Of a stretch of DNA of 64,000 nucleotides, positions 43,770 through 54,846 are shown piece by piece (position 1 is the first letter of the stretch; each line of letters starts with the position of its first letter). The notes under the pieces are model-generated. The model was not told the origin of the DNA, made no database searches, and worked only from the letters and a program-made list of their open reading frames with translations. This stretch comes from Peromyscus leucopus (lineage: Eukaryota; Chordata; Mammalia; Rodentia; Cricetidae). The position numbers and the translations under genes are program-made. The stretch is taken from contig NC_051063.1 in the NCBI RefSeq assembly GCF_004664715.2, forward strand, positions 114,066,829-114,130,828. The letters are read 5' to 3'.

Positions 43770-44972
43770 ACGAGAAGACTCTTAGATTTCTTTCTAGCTT
43801 GATTTTATTTATTTTATTTTATTTTATTTTATTTTACAATACTATTCAGTTCTACATAACAGCCACAGATTCCCTTGTTCTCTCCCTTCCTGCCCCCTCC
43901 CCTTCCCCCCAGCTCACCCCCCATTCCCACCTCCTCCAGAGCAAGGCCCCCCCTGAGGACTGAGATCGACCTGATAGACTCAGTCCAGGCAGGTCCAGTC
44001 TCCTCCTCCCAGATTGATCCAAGCATCCCTGCATAAGTCCCAGGTTTCAAACAGCTACCTCATGCAATGAGCCCAGGACCTGGTACCACTGCCTAGATGC
44101 CTCCCAAACAGATCAAGCCAATGAACTGTCTCACCCATTCAGAGGGCCTGATCCAGTTGGGGGCCCCTCAACCTTTGGTTCATAGTTCATGTGTTTCCAT
44201 TCGTTTGGCTATTTGTCCCTGTGCTTTATCTAACCTTGGTTTCAACAATTCTTGCTCATATAAACCCTCCTCTTTCTCGATAACTAGACTTCCGGTGCTC
44301 TAACCCGGGACCTAGCTGTGGATGTCTGCATCCAGATTCCTCAGTCCTTGGGTGGGGTTTATGGCACAACTATTAGGGTGTTTGGCCATCCCATCACCAG
44401 AGTAGGTCAGTCCCAGCTATCTCTCGACCATTGCCAGCAGTCTTTTGTGGGGGTATCTTTGTGGATTTCTGTGGGCCTCTTTAGCACTTTGTTTCTTTCT
44501 TTTCTCATGTGGTCTTCATTTACCATGGTCTCCTATTCCTTGTTCTCCCTCTCTGTTCTTGATCCAACTGGGATCTCCCACTCTCTTTCCCTCGACCCTC
44601 GCCCTTCATTGCTCCCACTCATGTCCAGGTTGTTCATGTAGATCTCAGCCATTTCTCCGTCATTGGGCGATCCTCGTGTCTTTCTTGGGGTCCTGTTATC
44701 CAGGTAGCCTCCCTGACGATGTGAGTAGCAGTCCAGTCATCTTTGTTCCACATCTAGTATCCTCCTATGAGTGAGTACATACCATATTTGTCTGTCAGGA
44801 TGATTTTTTTAGATCCATCCATTTGCCTGCAAACCTCATGATGTCATTGTTTTTCTCTGCTGAGTAGTATTCCATTGTGTATATGTGCCACAATTTATTT
44901 ATCCATTCTTCAGTTGAAGGGCATCTAGGTTGTTTCCAGGTTTTGGCTATTACAAACAATGCTGATATGATT
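43770..44972 (-). mobile_element. L1, 5'-truncated, minus strand
   Basis: The longest L1 here. Left end TTTTA-rich (complement of the tail, 43803-43837), then the reversed polypurine tract, gtccaggcaggtccagtctc, tgcctcccaaacagatcaag, gggcctgatccagttggggg, gcacaactattagggtgttt, and finally ctgagtagtattccattgtg and attcttcagttgaagggcat from the ORF2 end. So it runs from the last part of ORF2 through the full 3' untranslated region. Frames at 44318-44774 are shadows. Confidence 0.93.
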
Positions 44973-44998
44973 TATCTGTCTTCAATTTACTAAGTTCA

Positions 44999-46013
44999 AA
45001 ACCCTCTTGCATGTGACAAGGCATCAGGGCAAAGGGTGACTCGGGATTTATGTGCCCTTTGTAATGCTTTAAATAAGCTCAGCAGGCCCTGTACCTCAAA
45101 TGAGCAGCACAACAGAGCCAACCCTGTTGGTGGAGGTGTGGGTGAGCCAGCCCTGCTGTGAGCATGGAAAAGCTTTCCCCATTACTAATCAATCAGGGCA
45201 TGGGTAGAGGAGAGATAGAAAGATGTCTCCCCTCCCGAGCCTGCCCATCAACACCTGAAGCAGGTGGAAGAGCTGGCCCTGAGGTCTTAAGAGACAGAGA
45301 ACTGTTCCTGCTCCTTATCAGCAGCAGCACTCTGGAGAACGGCCCTTACACCTTGCCTGGGCAACACAGTAGAGCTGGTGGAGTTGTGGGAGAACCAACC
45401 CTGAGGACATGAAAGCAGGAGAACTGGCCCCGCCCCTTGTCCATCACTACAAAGGGGTGAACTAGCCAGAGCAAGGCTGGAGAGTTCACCCTGGTGGTGA
45501 AGACTGGAGAGCTGGCGAGCTGACCAACCCTGCAACTATCGAGTCCCAGAACCAGTTAGGTATTGGCCCACCCCAACATCTACTCGATCTGTGATCTGCT
45601 GAAGCACAGGATGAAGGATCAGTCCTGCGGACTCAGGACTGCAGGATATACAGGACACAGGGCAGGAACTGGATATCCAAAACAGTCCCATTGAGGGCCC
45701 AGTGAGAATGGTGTAGCAGAGACCAGGGGCCTCGAACCAGATCAATGCCTCTTTGGGATGAACACCTGCATGTAAAGTTGTATGAATAAAGAGGTTTATT
45801 GCGCGACTCACTGTGTCACACTGCAGCTTCCGTGATGAGATTCTCCCTTTCTTCCTGTTTTCCCCCCTTCCTTCTCTTAAATTTTATTTTGTTTTATTCT
45901 TTGGGGGAAGGGAGATGGGTAAGATTGGGAGACATGTTGTGGAGACATGATGTGAAAGACACAAAGAATAAACAAAAAGAACGTTAAAAATAAAATAAAA
46001 CAATAAAAATAAA
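44999..46013 (+). mobile_element. L1/Lx-type 3' region with gagctggc units
   Basis: A GC-richer block with recurring agagctggcc/gagaactggcc words (45268, 45370, 45419, 45508), then cttccgtgatgagattctcc, gaagggagatgggtaagatt, gatgtgaaagacacaaagaa and an A-rich end typical of Lx termini. Flanked by TAAGTTCA (44991-44998 and 46014-46021). Frames at 45158-45811 are not genes. The L1 identity rests on the 3' terminus. Confidence 0.6.
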
Positions 46014-46062
46014 TAAGTTCAGCTTGTCCACAAGAGGGACACAATGTAAAAGTTAAAAACTA

Positions 46063-46310
46063 TGCCAGCTGGGGCTAGAGAAAAGGCTCAGCAGTTAACC
46101 GTACAAACTGCTCTTGTTGATGACCCCAGCATCCATGTCAGACAGCCCACAACCATGTGTAACTCTGATTCCAGAAGATCCCACACCCTCCTCTGGGATC
46201 TGTGGTACCTGTACACACACATGTACACAAATGCACACACACAGAGAGGAAGGGAGGGCCGAGAATTTTTAAAATAAAATAAATGTAAAATCTTTAAAAA
46301 TAAAATAAAT
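46063..46310 (+). mobile_element. B2 SINE
   Basis: gctggggctagagaaaaggc, tcagcagttaaccgtacaaa, ctctgattccagaagatccc, acaccctcctctgggatctg, and a CA-rich part before an aaaataaaat tail. Confidence 0.9.
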
Positions 46311-46369
46311 GCAGTAACAGTAAACTTTTTAACTCTATCAGCACCATCTACCCAAACAGCAGCATTCTA

Positions 46370-47378
46370 ATCCAAGCTTTTCCAGCCATCAACTCCATTT
46401 TGGCTTCATATCTCAATTACTATTGTCACTTAGAATTTAAGCAGCAACTTTGATTTGGGTTCACTGTCTAAAGTTTGACCTGAGAAAGCCAAATCCCACA
46501 TAATAGGATCTTCAATTTTCCTGCTTCAGCATCCTGGGGTCCCAAATGAGAGACATGTCCCTCTCTGTACCAATCTCCTCCTTCATGATGACAGGTTAGG
46601 AAGACTCAGCACCTTGCTTCATGCAGCCCATAAATGGAGAACAACCAGACTCTCTGAAGAAGCAAACTTACTGGAGAAGATATTCATGCTCTGACGTTGA
46701 AGGCAGAGCTGGTCAGAGCATGGCACAATAACACCAAAGTTGGAATAGTCACACACATACCTTAGTATGTATCAACAGCTCAGTAATTGGACCTAAAACC
46801 CATTGAACAAGAGGTAAAGCATGTCTGGTACTGGAAACTGAGCCAATGACCCAGGGTAGTGAAGTCATGAATCTTGGAGGAGAACTTACAATGCCACTGT
46901 ACTAAGCCAGCATAATTACATTCTAAATATGTATCCTTATACCCACAGATAAGTGTAGGTCTCAACTCATCAAAGAAACTTCTCTTTGCAATAGATGGAA
47001 ACCATTCCAGAAAACCACAACTAATCAAAATGCAGAGAACAAAAAAAACATAAGAGTGCCCTGTCCCAGATGATACATCTACAACACAATTTCTGCACCT
47101 GAGGCTCAGGAATCACTATGGAAGAGTGGATGAAAAATTGAAAGAGCCAAAGGAACAGGAAGTATCTCCTAGAAATGTCAAGGAGGTCACACTCATGAAA
47201 ACTCATCAGCCTGCCTGCCTAGATAAGACTTGAACAATATCCACACCAATAAACATGCTAACATGGAATGGGGGAAATCTCCTGGAGCCCGAACTCTAGA
47301 CAAAGAATAAGTACAACCGAGGAATGCTGAGAGTGGAAGAAATGGGCTTCTGCAGGGAAGAGCCCCCAAATGGTTACC
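46370..47378 (+). mobile_element. Lx-type L1 3' region, left part
   Basis: acccacagataagtgtaggt, caaagaaacttctctttgca, accattccagaaaaccacaa and aggaagtatctcctagaaat follow the Lx 3' region. It continues after the solo LTR, at 47807. No coding remains. Confidence 0.65.
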
Positions 47379-47384
47379 CCATAC

Positions 47385-47806
47385 TGTGGTGGTAATCTAA
47401 TTGTACTGAAATGTGATTTTGATTGTATGTTAATAAATAAAGTTGCCCGGGGGTCAGAGCTATTAGAGCCATAGCAAGAGTGTGGCGTTGGTGGCACACG
47501 CCTTTAATCCCATAGATCTCTGTGTGTTCAGGGATAGAGCCAGCATTGGAGACATATACCTTTAAGACCTAGGGGGCTGTACATTCAGACAGTGACGAGG
47601 CAGTCACGTGTTTGGGTTTACAACCAATGAGAAGGCAGAACAAAACACTTTAAATAGACGAACAGACAGGAAATGGGTCTCTTTTGGGAAGCTGGGACAC
47701 CACAGGCGGAAGGGTGAGATTTTAGCTCTGAGCTCTGACTTCTCGGCTTTCTCTTTTACATTGTTTCTGTGTTTCTTATTTAATAAGACGGTTAGTTACA
47801 TCAACA
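47385..47806 (+). mobile_element. Solo LTR, class II, SINE-carrying family
   Basis: Starts TGTGGTGGTAAT, has ttaataaataaagttgccc near the start, a B1-like gttggtggcacacgccttta block, ccaatgagaaggcagaacaa, and ends CATCAACA. Flanked by a perfect CCATAC (47379-47384 and 47807-47812). It interrupts an Lx 3' end. The frame at 47608-47838 lies in it and is not a gene. Confidence 0.85.
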
Positions 47807-47995
47807 CCATACCTCATAATAAGCATGAAATCATGTAGGTGCAAATAACACTATATAGATTGAGCAGGTTATATTTATGTATTTATGAAAATATAGATGA
47901 ATTTGATGGAAAGATCAAAAGGTGCTTGGCAGATGAAACAGGAGGGAGAAATCATGTAATTATAATTTCAAAATATAAAAATATATTATAGAAAA
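47807..47995 (+). mobile_element. Lx-type L1 3' region, right part
   Basis: gcaaataacactatatagat, tgagcaggttatatttatg, agatgaatttgatggaaaga, caggagggagaaatcatgta and an A/T-rich end finish the Lx element split by the LTR. Confidence 0.7.
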
Positions 47996-48309
47996 AATAT
48001 AAAGATATGGTTGGTCTATATTTACATCACCACAGGCCAATGGCCTCTTAAGTGGTCAGGAACACAAAATAGAATCAAAAAAACTCTAAAAATTGCATCT
48101 GTAAAAAAGACCTGTTCAGAAGTGTGTGTATGTGTGTATGTTAATTTTGACACTGAATAATGAATGAGTGCAAATAAGCCTCAGTTATTTATCCTCATAT
48201 TGGTGACATCTATTTACCAAGCAATTAGAAGCTCCAATGCATATCGAGTCAGATAATCTTTTAGTGAATGACTAGAATTAGCCTAAATTTTAAAAAGTTA
48301 TTTAGTTAG
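47996..48309. other. AT-rich DNA
   Basis: A short GT run lies at 48123-48140; otherwise nothing. Confidence 0.3.
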
Positions 48310-48425
48310 TTACTCAGTGTGTATGAGGGGGTGAGGGGATGCATGAGGGCATGCACATGAAGGTCAGAGGACAACTTTTCAGACATCAGCTATATTTTGC
48401 TGTCTTGATTTTGAAGAAGGGTCTC
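48310..48425 (-). mobile_element. B3/rodent-repeat sequence, left of a B1
   Basis: gtgaggggatgcatgaggg, cacatgaaggtcagaggaca and gaagaagggtctctcctatt recall a common rodent repeat. It is broken by the B1 and resumes at 48643. Confidence 0.45.
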
Positions 48426-48438
48426 TCCTATTGTTCTT

Positions 48439-48629
48439 TCTTGTTTGTTTGGTTTTTTTTTTTTTCTTTTTTGGTTTTTTGGTTTTTTCAAGACAGGGTT
48501 TCTCTGTGTAGCTTTGTACCTTTCCTGGAACTCACTCTGTAGCCCAAGCTGGCCTTGAACCCACAGAGATCCACCTGACTATGCCTTCCGAGTGCTGGGA
48601 TTAAAGGCATGCACCACCAACGCCCGGCC
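48439..48629 (-). mobile_element. B1 SINE, full length, minus strand
   Basis: Long T-rich tail (48451-48490), aagacagggtttctctgtg, tttcctggaactcactctg, aagctggccttgaacccaca and ccgagtgctgggattaaagg, ending accaacgcccggcc. Perfect 13-bp duplication TCCTATTGTTCTT (48426-48438 and 48630-48642). Confidence 0.97.
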
Positions 48630-48642
48630 TCCTATTGTTCTT

Positions 48643-48740
48643 GACACCATGCTGCATAAGTGAAATTCCAGCCAATTCTATCTCTGTCTTCCATCTGGCA
48701 GTAGGAAGGCTAGGTTTGCAGACAGAGGCACCTCAATGTA
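48643..48740 (-). mobile_element. Rodent-repeat sequence, right of the B1
   Basis: gacaccatgctgcataagtg and ccaattctatctctgtcttc continue the repeat split at 48425. Confidence 0.4.
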
Positions 48741-48799
48741 TTTATTGTATACAGGATTCAGGACATCAGGCTTCCAAGCAAGGTGCTTGTTTGTTTGTT

Positions 48800-48985
48800 T
48801 GCTTTTTAATATTTAACTTTTTATTTTTGAGAATTTCATACACGTATACAGTGAAATATTAACACATGTACACCTATTTCCCTACTGAAACTACTCCCAT
48901 ATTTCCATGATCACACTCCTCTCCCAACTTTATAGCTTTTATAACTCATTAAGTACTGTTATGAGCAAAGGTTTTGACATACTGA
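48800..48985 (-). mobile_element. Lx/L1 3' end, minus strand
   Basis: tttgagaatttcatacacg, cctatttccctactgaaac and cacactcctctcccaact match the reversed old-L1 3' end. Confidence 0.55.
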
Positions 48986-49439
48986 TACATTGCCCTGTCC
49001 TACCCTAATGTTTTAATGAGTGTTTTTCCTAGACAACAAATTTGAAGAAAAGATATTAGTAAAATAAAACAAAGACACTACACATATGTGTAAATTGATG
49101 AAAAATCATTTCCCTTAAGTAAGTCTGAATACAGAAAAAAAAACATAAAAAAAATTCAATGATTTAAATACACAAAATGGCCACATTAAATGACAAACAA
49201 AGAGTCCAGATAGAGAAGTAGGTGTCTTCACTCTATGAATAAGCTGGCAGACAAGCACATTCACAGTCAACGGCCTTATGAAACCGTGCTACAGTTCACC
49301 AGGAGTCTGCAGTCCAGAACTGAAGTAAAGCTGGATATCATGATGCCTATGAAACTGACAAAAATTCAGAGGTGCTGGTACACTATGAAGTAAGAGCCAT
49401 GTCTCCATGCATTATGGTAGAAATGTGACAAGTGAAATC
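48986..49439. other. Unassigned, possibly old L1
   Basis: Just upstream of recognisable L1M sequence and may belong to it; no distinctive word found. Confidence 0.3.
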
Positions 49440-49760
49440 GTTTTGAAAAGCCTTGTTCAAATTAAAATCATGCACATTTCAGAGCCAAGAATTCCACCCC
49501 TGAGAGTTCATCCTATAGAACAAAAGCACCAGTCAAGTCCGATGCACATATAAGATGATGGCAGGATTACTCATGCAGGAAGGGCACTGGAAACAGAAAA
49601 TCCACACTGCCAGCTATGGCTGAGCATGTTATTATACACCTACACTATGAAATTACACATTCATCAGAAAAACTAAAACTGTACCAGACAACTTGAGAAA
49701 AAACTACAAACATTTCAAAAAATAGTCACTTCTCAAAATTTCTTAAGTGTGAACATATAT
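49440..49760 (+). mobile_element. Ancient L1M 3' region
   Basis: gagccaagaattccacccct, gttcatcctatagaacaaa, gatggcaggattactcatg and atgaaattacacattcatca follow the mammalian L1M 3' order. Confidence 0.65.
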
Positions 49761-50078
49761 ATGCCTAGTATGGATTAATATTTAAAAACCCATACATATA
49801 TTTGTAGTTTGTATATAAATGCATATTATATGAGTATAGAAAAAACACACTAAGTTATTAACAAGGGTTATCTTAAATGTCAAAGTTAATATAGTATAGG
49901 CAGAAAGTGAGAGAGAAATGAAAAATTGAAAATTTCAAATAATTGAATTAGAACAAACATACATATTAATTTACACAAAATTGCATATATATGACACTAT
50001 GCCTCTAGATATTGAAGAAACATACATTTCTGAAAATTTACAAAGGTGAAATTACAAGTCAACAAAAGGCTGGTAAAG
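49761..50078. other. AT-rich DNA
   Basis: Nothing recognised. Confidence 0.3.
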
Positions 50079-50084
50079 TATAGG

Positions 50085-50459
50085 TGCTGTGGGATGTCTT
50101 TCTGCACACTGTGAATATGTGTTGCTATGATTGGTTAATAAAGAAGCAGCTCTGGCCTACGGAAAGTCAGGTTATAGCAAGATAGGAAATCTAAGACAAA
50201 GACAGGAAGAAGAAAGGCAGAAACAGAGGAAATGCCAGCCTGCCACCCAAGGAGCAACGTGCCAGCAGACCAGTAACACCACGGCCTCATGGTAATACAT
50301 AGATTAATAGAAATGGGCTGCATTAAGTTGTAAGAACTAGCTAACAAGAAGGCTGAGCCATTAGGCCATATGATTTTTAAGTCATATAAGCCTCTGTGTA
50401 TTTACTTGGATCTGAGCAGCTATGAGACCAGGAGAGACACAGGAAAACTTCTAACTACA
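50085..50459 (+). mobile_element. Solo LTR, class II, second family
   Basis: Starts TGCTGTGGGATG, has ctatgattggttaataaaga (CCAAT-box complement plus AATAAA), ccagcctgccacccaaggag, tagaaatgggctgcattaag, and ends CTAACTACA. Flanks TATAGG (50079-50084) and CATAGG (50460-50465) agree at five of six. Distinct from the SINE-carrying family. Confidence 0.75.
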
Positions 50460-50544
50460 CATAGGAGAGTACTTAACTAATTGGGAATAAACAGCAACAA
50501 AGCAAAGAAAAAATAAAAGGAAGAGAATAAAAAGCAAAATGCAG

Positions 50545-50762
50545 TAGCAATGGTTATATATCACAGTTAGTAGAGTGCTTGTCGAGCATGCACCATTCCT
50601 GGGTTTGGTCCCAGCACCTCATAAACCACATATGGAGACATGCATCTTTAGTTCCAGCTCCATGAAATGAAAGCTGGATGGTCAGAAACTGGTCACCTTC
50701 AACAATAATATGAGTATAATGCCAGCTTGGATGACATGAGACCCTGTCTTGAAAAAACTCTA
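50545..50762 (+). mobile_element. ID-B1 composite SINE (RSINE1-like)
   Basis: ID-like left part (cacagttagtagagtgcttg, cctgggtttggtcccagcac) joined to a B1-like right part (catctttagttccagctcc, cagcttggatgacatgag, ccctgtcttgaaaa). Confidence 0.65.
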
Positions 50763-51254
50763 GCACATGAAATAATACAGATTGTAACACTACCTAATAA
50801 TAAATAGTTTTATTGAATCACAAGAAAAATAGATATCTAATAGTTGAGTCCCAATAGTGAACACATAATTGCAGAATAAAGGCATTAAGAAAAAATGCCC
50901 TTCATTAATTTTACAAATGATTTTAAATAATGAATGATAAGCTAGTCTGAATATAGACAAATTTAAAAAAAAGAAAGTTTTGTAGGTAGGCTTGCTGGTA
51001 AGACCTATCTGCAAACACTTTGCCAATCTGAGTTAAGATTCTTAAAATATCAATATTCTTAGATTCAAAATCTTTCATAAAATCAACCTAATATAAATTA
51101 GAAGTATTCATGTTTATTGTACACATGGGGATCTCAACCACAACAGTACTCATGAAAGAAATTTTGAGATGACCTAAACACTGAGTCATGAACTACTTAA
51201 GTTTTAAATAATCAGTATTTATACCTATTAACATAGTTACAAAATATAAGACAT
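50763..51254. other. AT-rich DNA
   Basis: Nothing recognised. Confidence 0.3.
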
Positions 51255-51265
51255 AAAAATGCCCT

Positions 51266-51466
51266 ACAATGGGGATGAAGAGATAGTTCAGAGATTAAGA
51301 GCACTAGCTGCTCTTCCAGAGGACCCGAGTTCAATTCTCATCATCCACATGGCAGCTCATAACTCTCTGTAACTCCAGTTTCAGGGGATCTAACACCCTC
51401 ACAAAGACATACATGTAGGCATAACACCAATGCACATAAATAAATAAGTAAATTTAAAAAAATACT
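51266..51466 (+). mobile_element. B2 SINE
   Basis: ggggatgaagagatagttca, ctagctgctcttccagagga, acccgagttcaattctcat, actccagtttcaggggatct and an aaataaataag tail. Duplication AAAAATGCCCT (51255-51265) and AAAAATGCACT (51467-51477), one difference. Confidence 0.93.
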
Positions 51467-51608
51467 AAAAATGCACTGTAAGCTAATGTCCCTATGGAAC
51501 ATAAATCTGTCTGTCCATTTGAGCAAAGAAGATTTCAATGGTTCTCTTTCCTACTCACCTTCCCCAGCCAACCCTCTGCTATCTAGACTCCCTAGTAAAC
51601 CACCAGCA

Positions 51609-51989
51609 GTCTTTTTTTTTTAATTTTATAATTTAATTTAATTTTACATATCAGCCATGGACTCCCTTGTTCTCCCTCCTGCACTCCCCCCCCCGCGCCT
51701 TCCCCCAGCCCACCCCCCATTCCCATCTTCTCCATGGCAAAGACTCCCCTGAGGATTGAGTTCAACTTGGTAGACTCAGTCCAGGCAGGTCCAGTCCCCT
51801 CCTCCCAGGCTGAGCCAAGGTCCCTGTATAAGCCCCAGGTTCCAAACAGCTAGCACATGCACTGAGGACAGGTCCCAGTCCAACTGCCTGGATGCCTCCC
51901 AAACAGATCAAGCTAATCAACTGTCTCACTTATCCAGAGGGCCTGATCCAGTTGGGGGCTCCTCAGCTATTGGTTCATAGTTCATGCTA
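51609..51989 (-). mobile_element. L1, short 5'-truncated insertion, minus strand
   Basis: Poly-T/A tail (51612-51645), tcagccatggactcccttgt, reversed polypurine tract with a C10 run, gtccaggcaggtccagtccc, tgcctcccaaacagatcaag, gggcctgatccagttggggg. Duplication CCACCAGC (51601-51608 and 51990-51997). Same 3' region as 43770-44972. Confidence 0.93.
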
Positions 51990-51997
51990 CCACCAGC

Positions 51998-52616
51998 CTT
52001 TTTTCCCTTTTGTCCCATATGTCCTTTTGCCCAACCTCCACCCTTCTTCATCATATTTTTACCCTATTCTGGTTTTCTTTCTACTTATCTAAAACATTGT
52101 AATCTAATTTTAAAAGAAAAATAAAAATACATAATAAAAGAAATGTAACCTATTTCCCTCTACTTTATATATATTGCATTGTTTATATTCATTATATAAA
52201 TAAATATCCACATATGAATTTTACAAAATAAAATAAATATGTCTGTATAGAAAAAGGTACATAAAAGTCAAAACAGTTATTTCTAGCTGTTGAAATTAGA
52301 GTGCCATCTATTTTTATGCTTCGTTTACTGGGTATCTACTGATTTAAAAATTATTGTCATTATATTTTTCTCAAAGTAACTAAGATTATCATCAGGCTCT
52401 ATCCTATCCCATTTTCAAATCGATTCTAAGTGATACGGCAAGTGTACAAGAAGCTTTAATTTAACAAACAAAAATTTCAGTAACCAAGATCCATGACATT
52501 GACTGACAACAGAATTCTTATAGCTTCTGAGACATGGTAGGAGCTATAAAGCATCAAACTTGAAAAATGGTATGTATGTTTTACATCCCTCATCCCTTCA
52601 AAATATTGATTATATA
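51998..52616. other. AT-rich DNA
   Basis: Pyrimidine-rich at 51998-52080, then AT-rich; nothing assigned. Confidence 0.3.
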
Positions 52617-52885
52617 TGTGTGTTTATTTTTAAGAATTTCATAAATGTATGTGATGTATTTTGATCATATGTTTATCTTAATCTGCCATCAAACTCATCC
52701 TGGACCACCACCCACAACTCATCACATCCTAACTTCATGTTCTCCTTTTTGTTCTGTTTAATAAACTACTGAGTCCAATGAGTGTGATATGTATATGCAT
52801 GTGTATGAGGCTATCTATTGGAGCATGAGCAACATACCAGGAGCCAAAACCCTGAAGAATGGCTTTCCCTCTTACAATAGCCTTC
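52617..52885 (-). mobile_element. Lx/L1 3' end, minus strand
   Basis: tttttaagaatttcataaat, gtattttgatcatatgttta, ctactgagtccaatgagtg, ctattggagcatgagcaaca and ccaggagccaaaaccctga give the old-L1 3' end in reverse over a longer stretch than at 34121 or 48800. Confidence 0.75.
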
Positions 52886-53989
52886 AAATGCTAAAAGTTC
52901 CTAAGATACATGAAGGCATCATTGTTCTGTATTTGGTTTCATACGTGTCTTCAGCTATGAACCCAAAACACATATTAATTTTCTTTTCCTTTTGGTAACT
53001 TTAAACTCTATGGTCTTCAAACTGTTGCTCATTTAATCCTAACTTTTACCAATGTTTGAGTATGTAAATTATATTTTAAATGCATATGCATTGCCATTAA
53101 TATATATGTATTAGGAATTACCTACATATAAAATATTTCAAAAAACTCAATTTACATAACTCAAAGACAAAAAGAAATGGAACTAGTACTTCTATTATTT
53201 TGCTCCTACACACTAAAGGATCATGTCATCCATACTCTGGGATATGTTTCTCTGCTATGAAAATCACAGATTTAGCATTCTCTATTTCCTCACTAGTCAA
53301 TTCCAATTCCCCATTACATACATAACTGCATTTTGAAATCCTTTGGAGGAGGATTATTGCCTTGGTTGGTCATGTGAATGTTCAAACTCGAGTTACCTCA
53401 AATTAAGAAAATAGTCCTAACAGAATTCACTTGTTTAATTGAAAAACCATATCCACAAATACGCAAACTGTGTCTTTCCTGTGATCTAAATTATCTCTTA
53501 GAGAAATCCAGATTTCCCTGGATGAAGATTGCAAGCATATTCTTGCTGCCATCCAACAAGAACAATGACTATACTACTACAATGCTGGCCCGTGCCCTTC
53601 TCAACATGAGTCTCTATTTCCCTGGCTCTCTGAGGAGTTTCAGTAGCATACCTCTCCAGATTTTTGTGGACCATCACGGCATGGATTGTGGATGAGAGTT
53701 TTCTCCCATTTCTGTGCAACTTGATTGGCTTCTTCTATCTTCTGCTCACAGCTTTTATGAGAATTTAATAATGTCACCTCATAAAATTCTTGAATATCTG
53801 TAAAGAAAATGTCAGGAAAGAATCAAAATGTCATGTAGCACCTCATAAATAGCTTATGTGTATGTGCACGTATACTATTTATATAAAAATGTGGCTAATT
53901 AAAATAAATGAATAATCATAATCCAAAGTAAGCAATCAGAACAGAAAATCCTGAGAACTGACTTTTTACCAGCATCAGAATAAATACAA
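52886..53989. other. Unique AT-rich DNA
   Basis: A 105-codon frame at 53378-53695 and an overlapping minus frame have no domain. No repeat recognised. Confidence 0.4.
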
Positions 53990-54270
53990 AAATTTCATTC
54001 ATAATCGTGGGCACAGGAAGCAAACAAGATGTTCAATAGTTGAACAGCAAAACTGTAATAAATCCATGAATCAGGTTATCATTGAGACCTAAGTGGCAAT
54101 AAACTGAGAAAGCATCTGAAAACATGGATGATTTTCAAAAGAGCATGTTGGTGAGTGAAAAAATCCAGTATGAAAGTAATACATACTGCAAGGCTTTATG
54201 CATCTCACATTTGGGAAGAAGGGGGGAAAAACAAAATTAAGGAATTGTAAAAAGATGAATTTTGGGAAGG
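53990..54270 (+). mobile_element. Ancient L1M 3' region
   Basis: gaagcaaacaagatgttcaa, caaaactgtaataaatcca, ggtgagtgaaaaaatccag and gaaagtaatacatactgc keep the old-L1 3' order (compare 56840). Confidence 0.5.
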
Positions 54271-54631
54271 ACTAAATACATAAGCCAAAAACCATGGTAT
54301 TTATTCTATTTGTAGTTATCCATAGTGAGGAAGATAAAACCTAAAGCATGTGTCAAGGCTTTGAGAAATTTTCATGGCCAGGAAGAGTGCAAGGAAGCAC
54401 AGACATGAGGGAGATGTGCAGTGTGCTATCCCCATTACGCTCCTGTGACACAAAGCCTGAGATAAAACCTAAGGAAAATTGAGAAAGATATGACAACTGA
54501 CTCATGGTGATACAGCCACATGGTGATATGTTGTTAGTTGCTGCAACACTAATGGAAGGTTCTGGCGATAGGAAAACAGAAAGGGGATCTATAGCAAGTC
54601 TCTGCCCTGTCTTTGTAACTTTTCTCTAAGT
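54271..54631. other. Unassigned DNA
   Basis: Nothing recognised. Confidence 0.3.
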
Positions 54632-54641
54632 ATAAAACTGC

Positions 54642-54836
54642 GCTGGGCAGTGGTGGCGCACGCCTTTAATCCCAGCACTTGGGAGGCAGAGGCAGGCGGA
54701 TCTCTGTGAGTTCGAGGCCAGCCTGGGCTACCAAGTGAGTTCCAGGAAAGGCGCAAAACTACATAGAGAAACCCTGTCTCGAAAAAACCAAAAAAATAAA
54801 AAATAAATAACAATAAAAATAAAAAAATAATAAAAA
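54642..54836 (+). mobile_element. B1 SINE, full length, young
   Basis: gctgggcagtggtggcgcac, gcctttaatcccagcacttg, gagttcgaggccagcctgg, gagttccaggaaaggcgc, ctgtctcgaaaaaacc and an AAATA-rich tail to 54836. Duplication ATAAAACTGC (54632-54641 and 54837-54846). Confidence 0.97.
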
Positions 54837-54846
54837 ATAAAACTGC

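Noticed and set aside
44318..44774. Two overlapping 107- and 109-codon frames
   Set aside because: Both lie in the 3' region of a minus-strand L1 and are shadows of repeat DNA.
47385..47806. Processed pseudogene with poly(A) signal
   Set aside because: TG...CA ends and a perfect 6-bp duplication indicate an LTR, and there is no A-tail.
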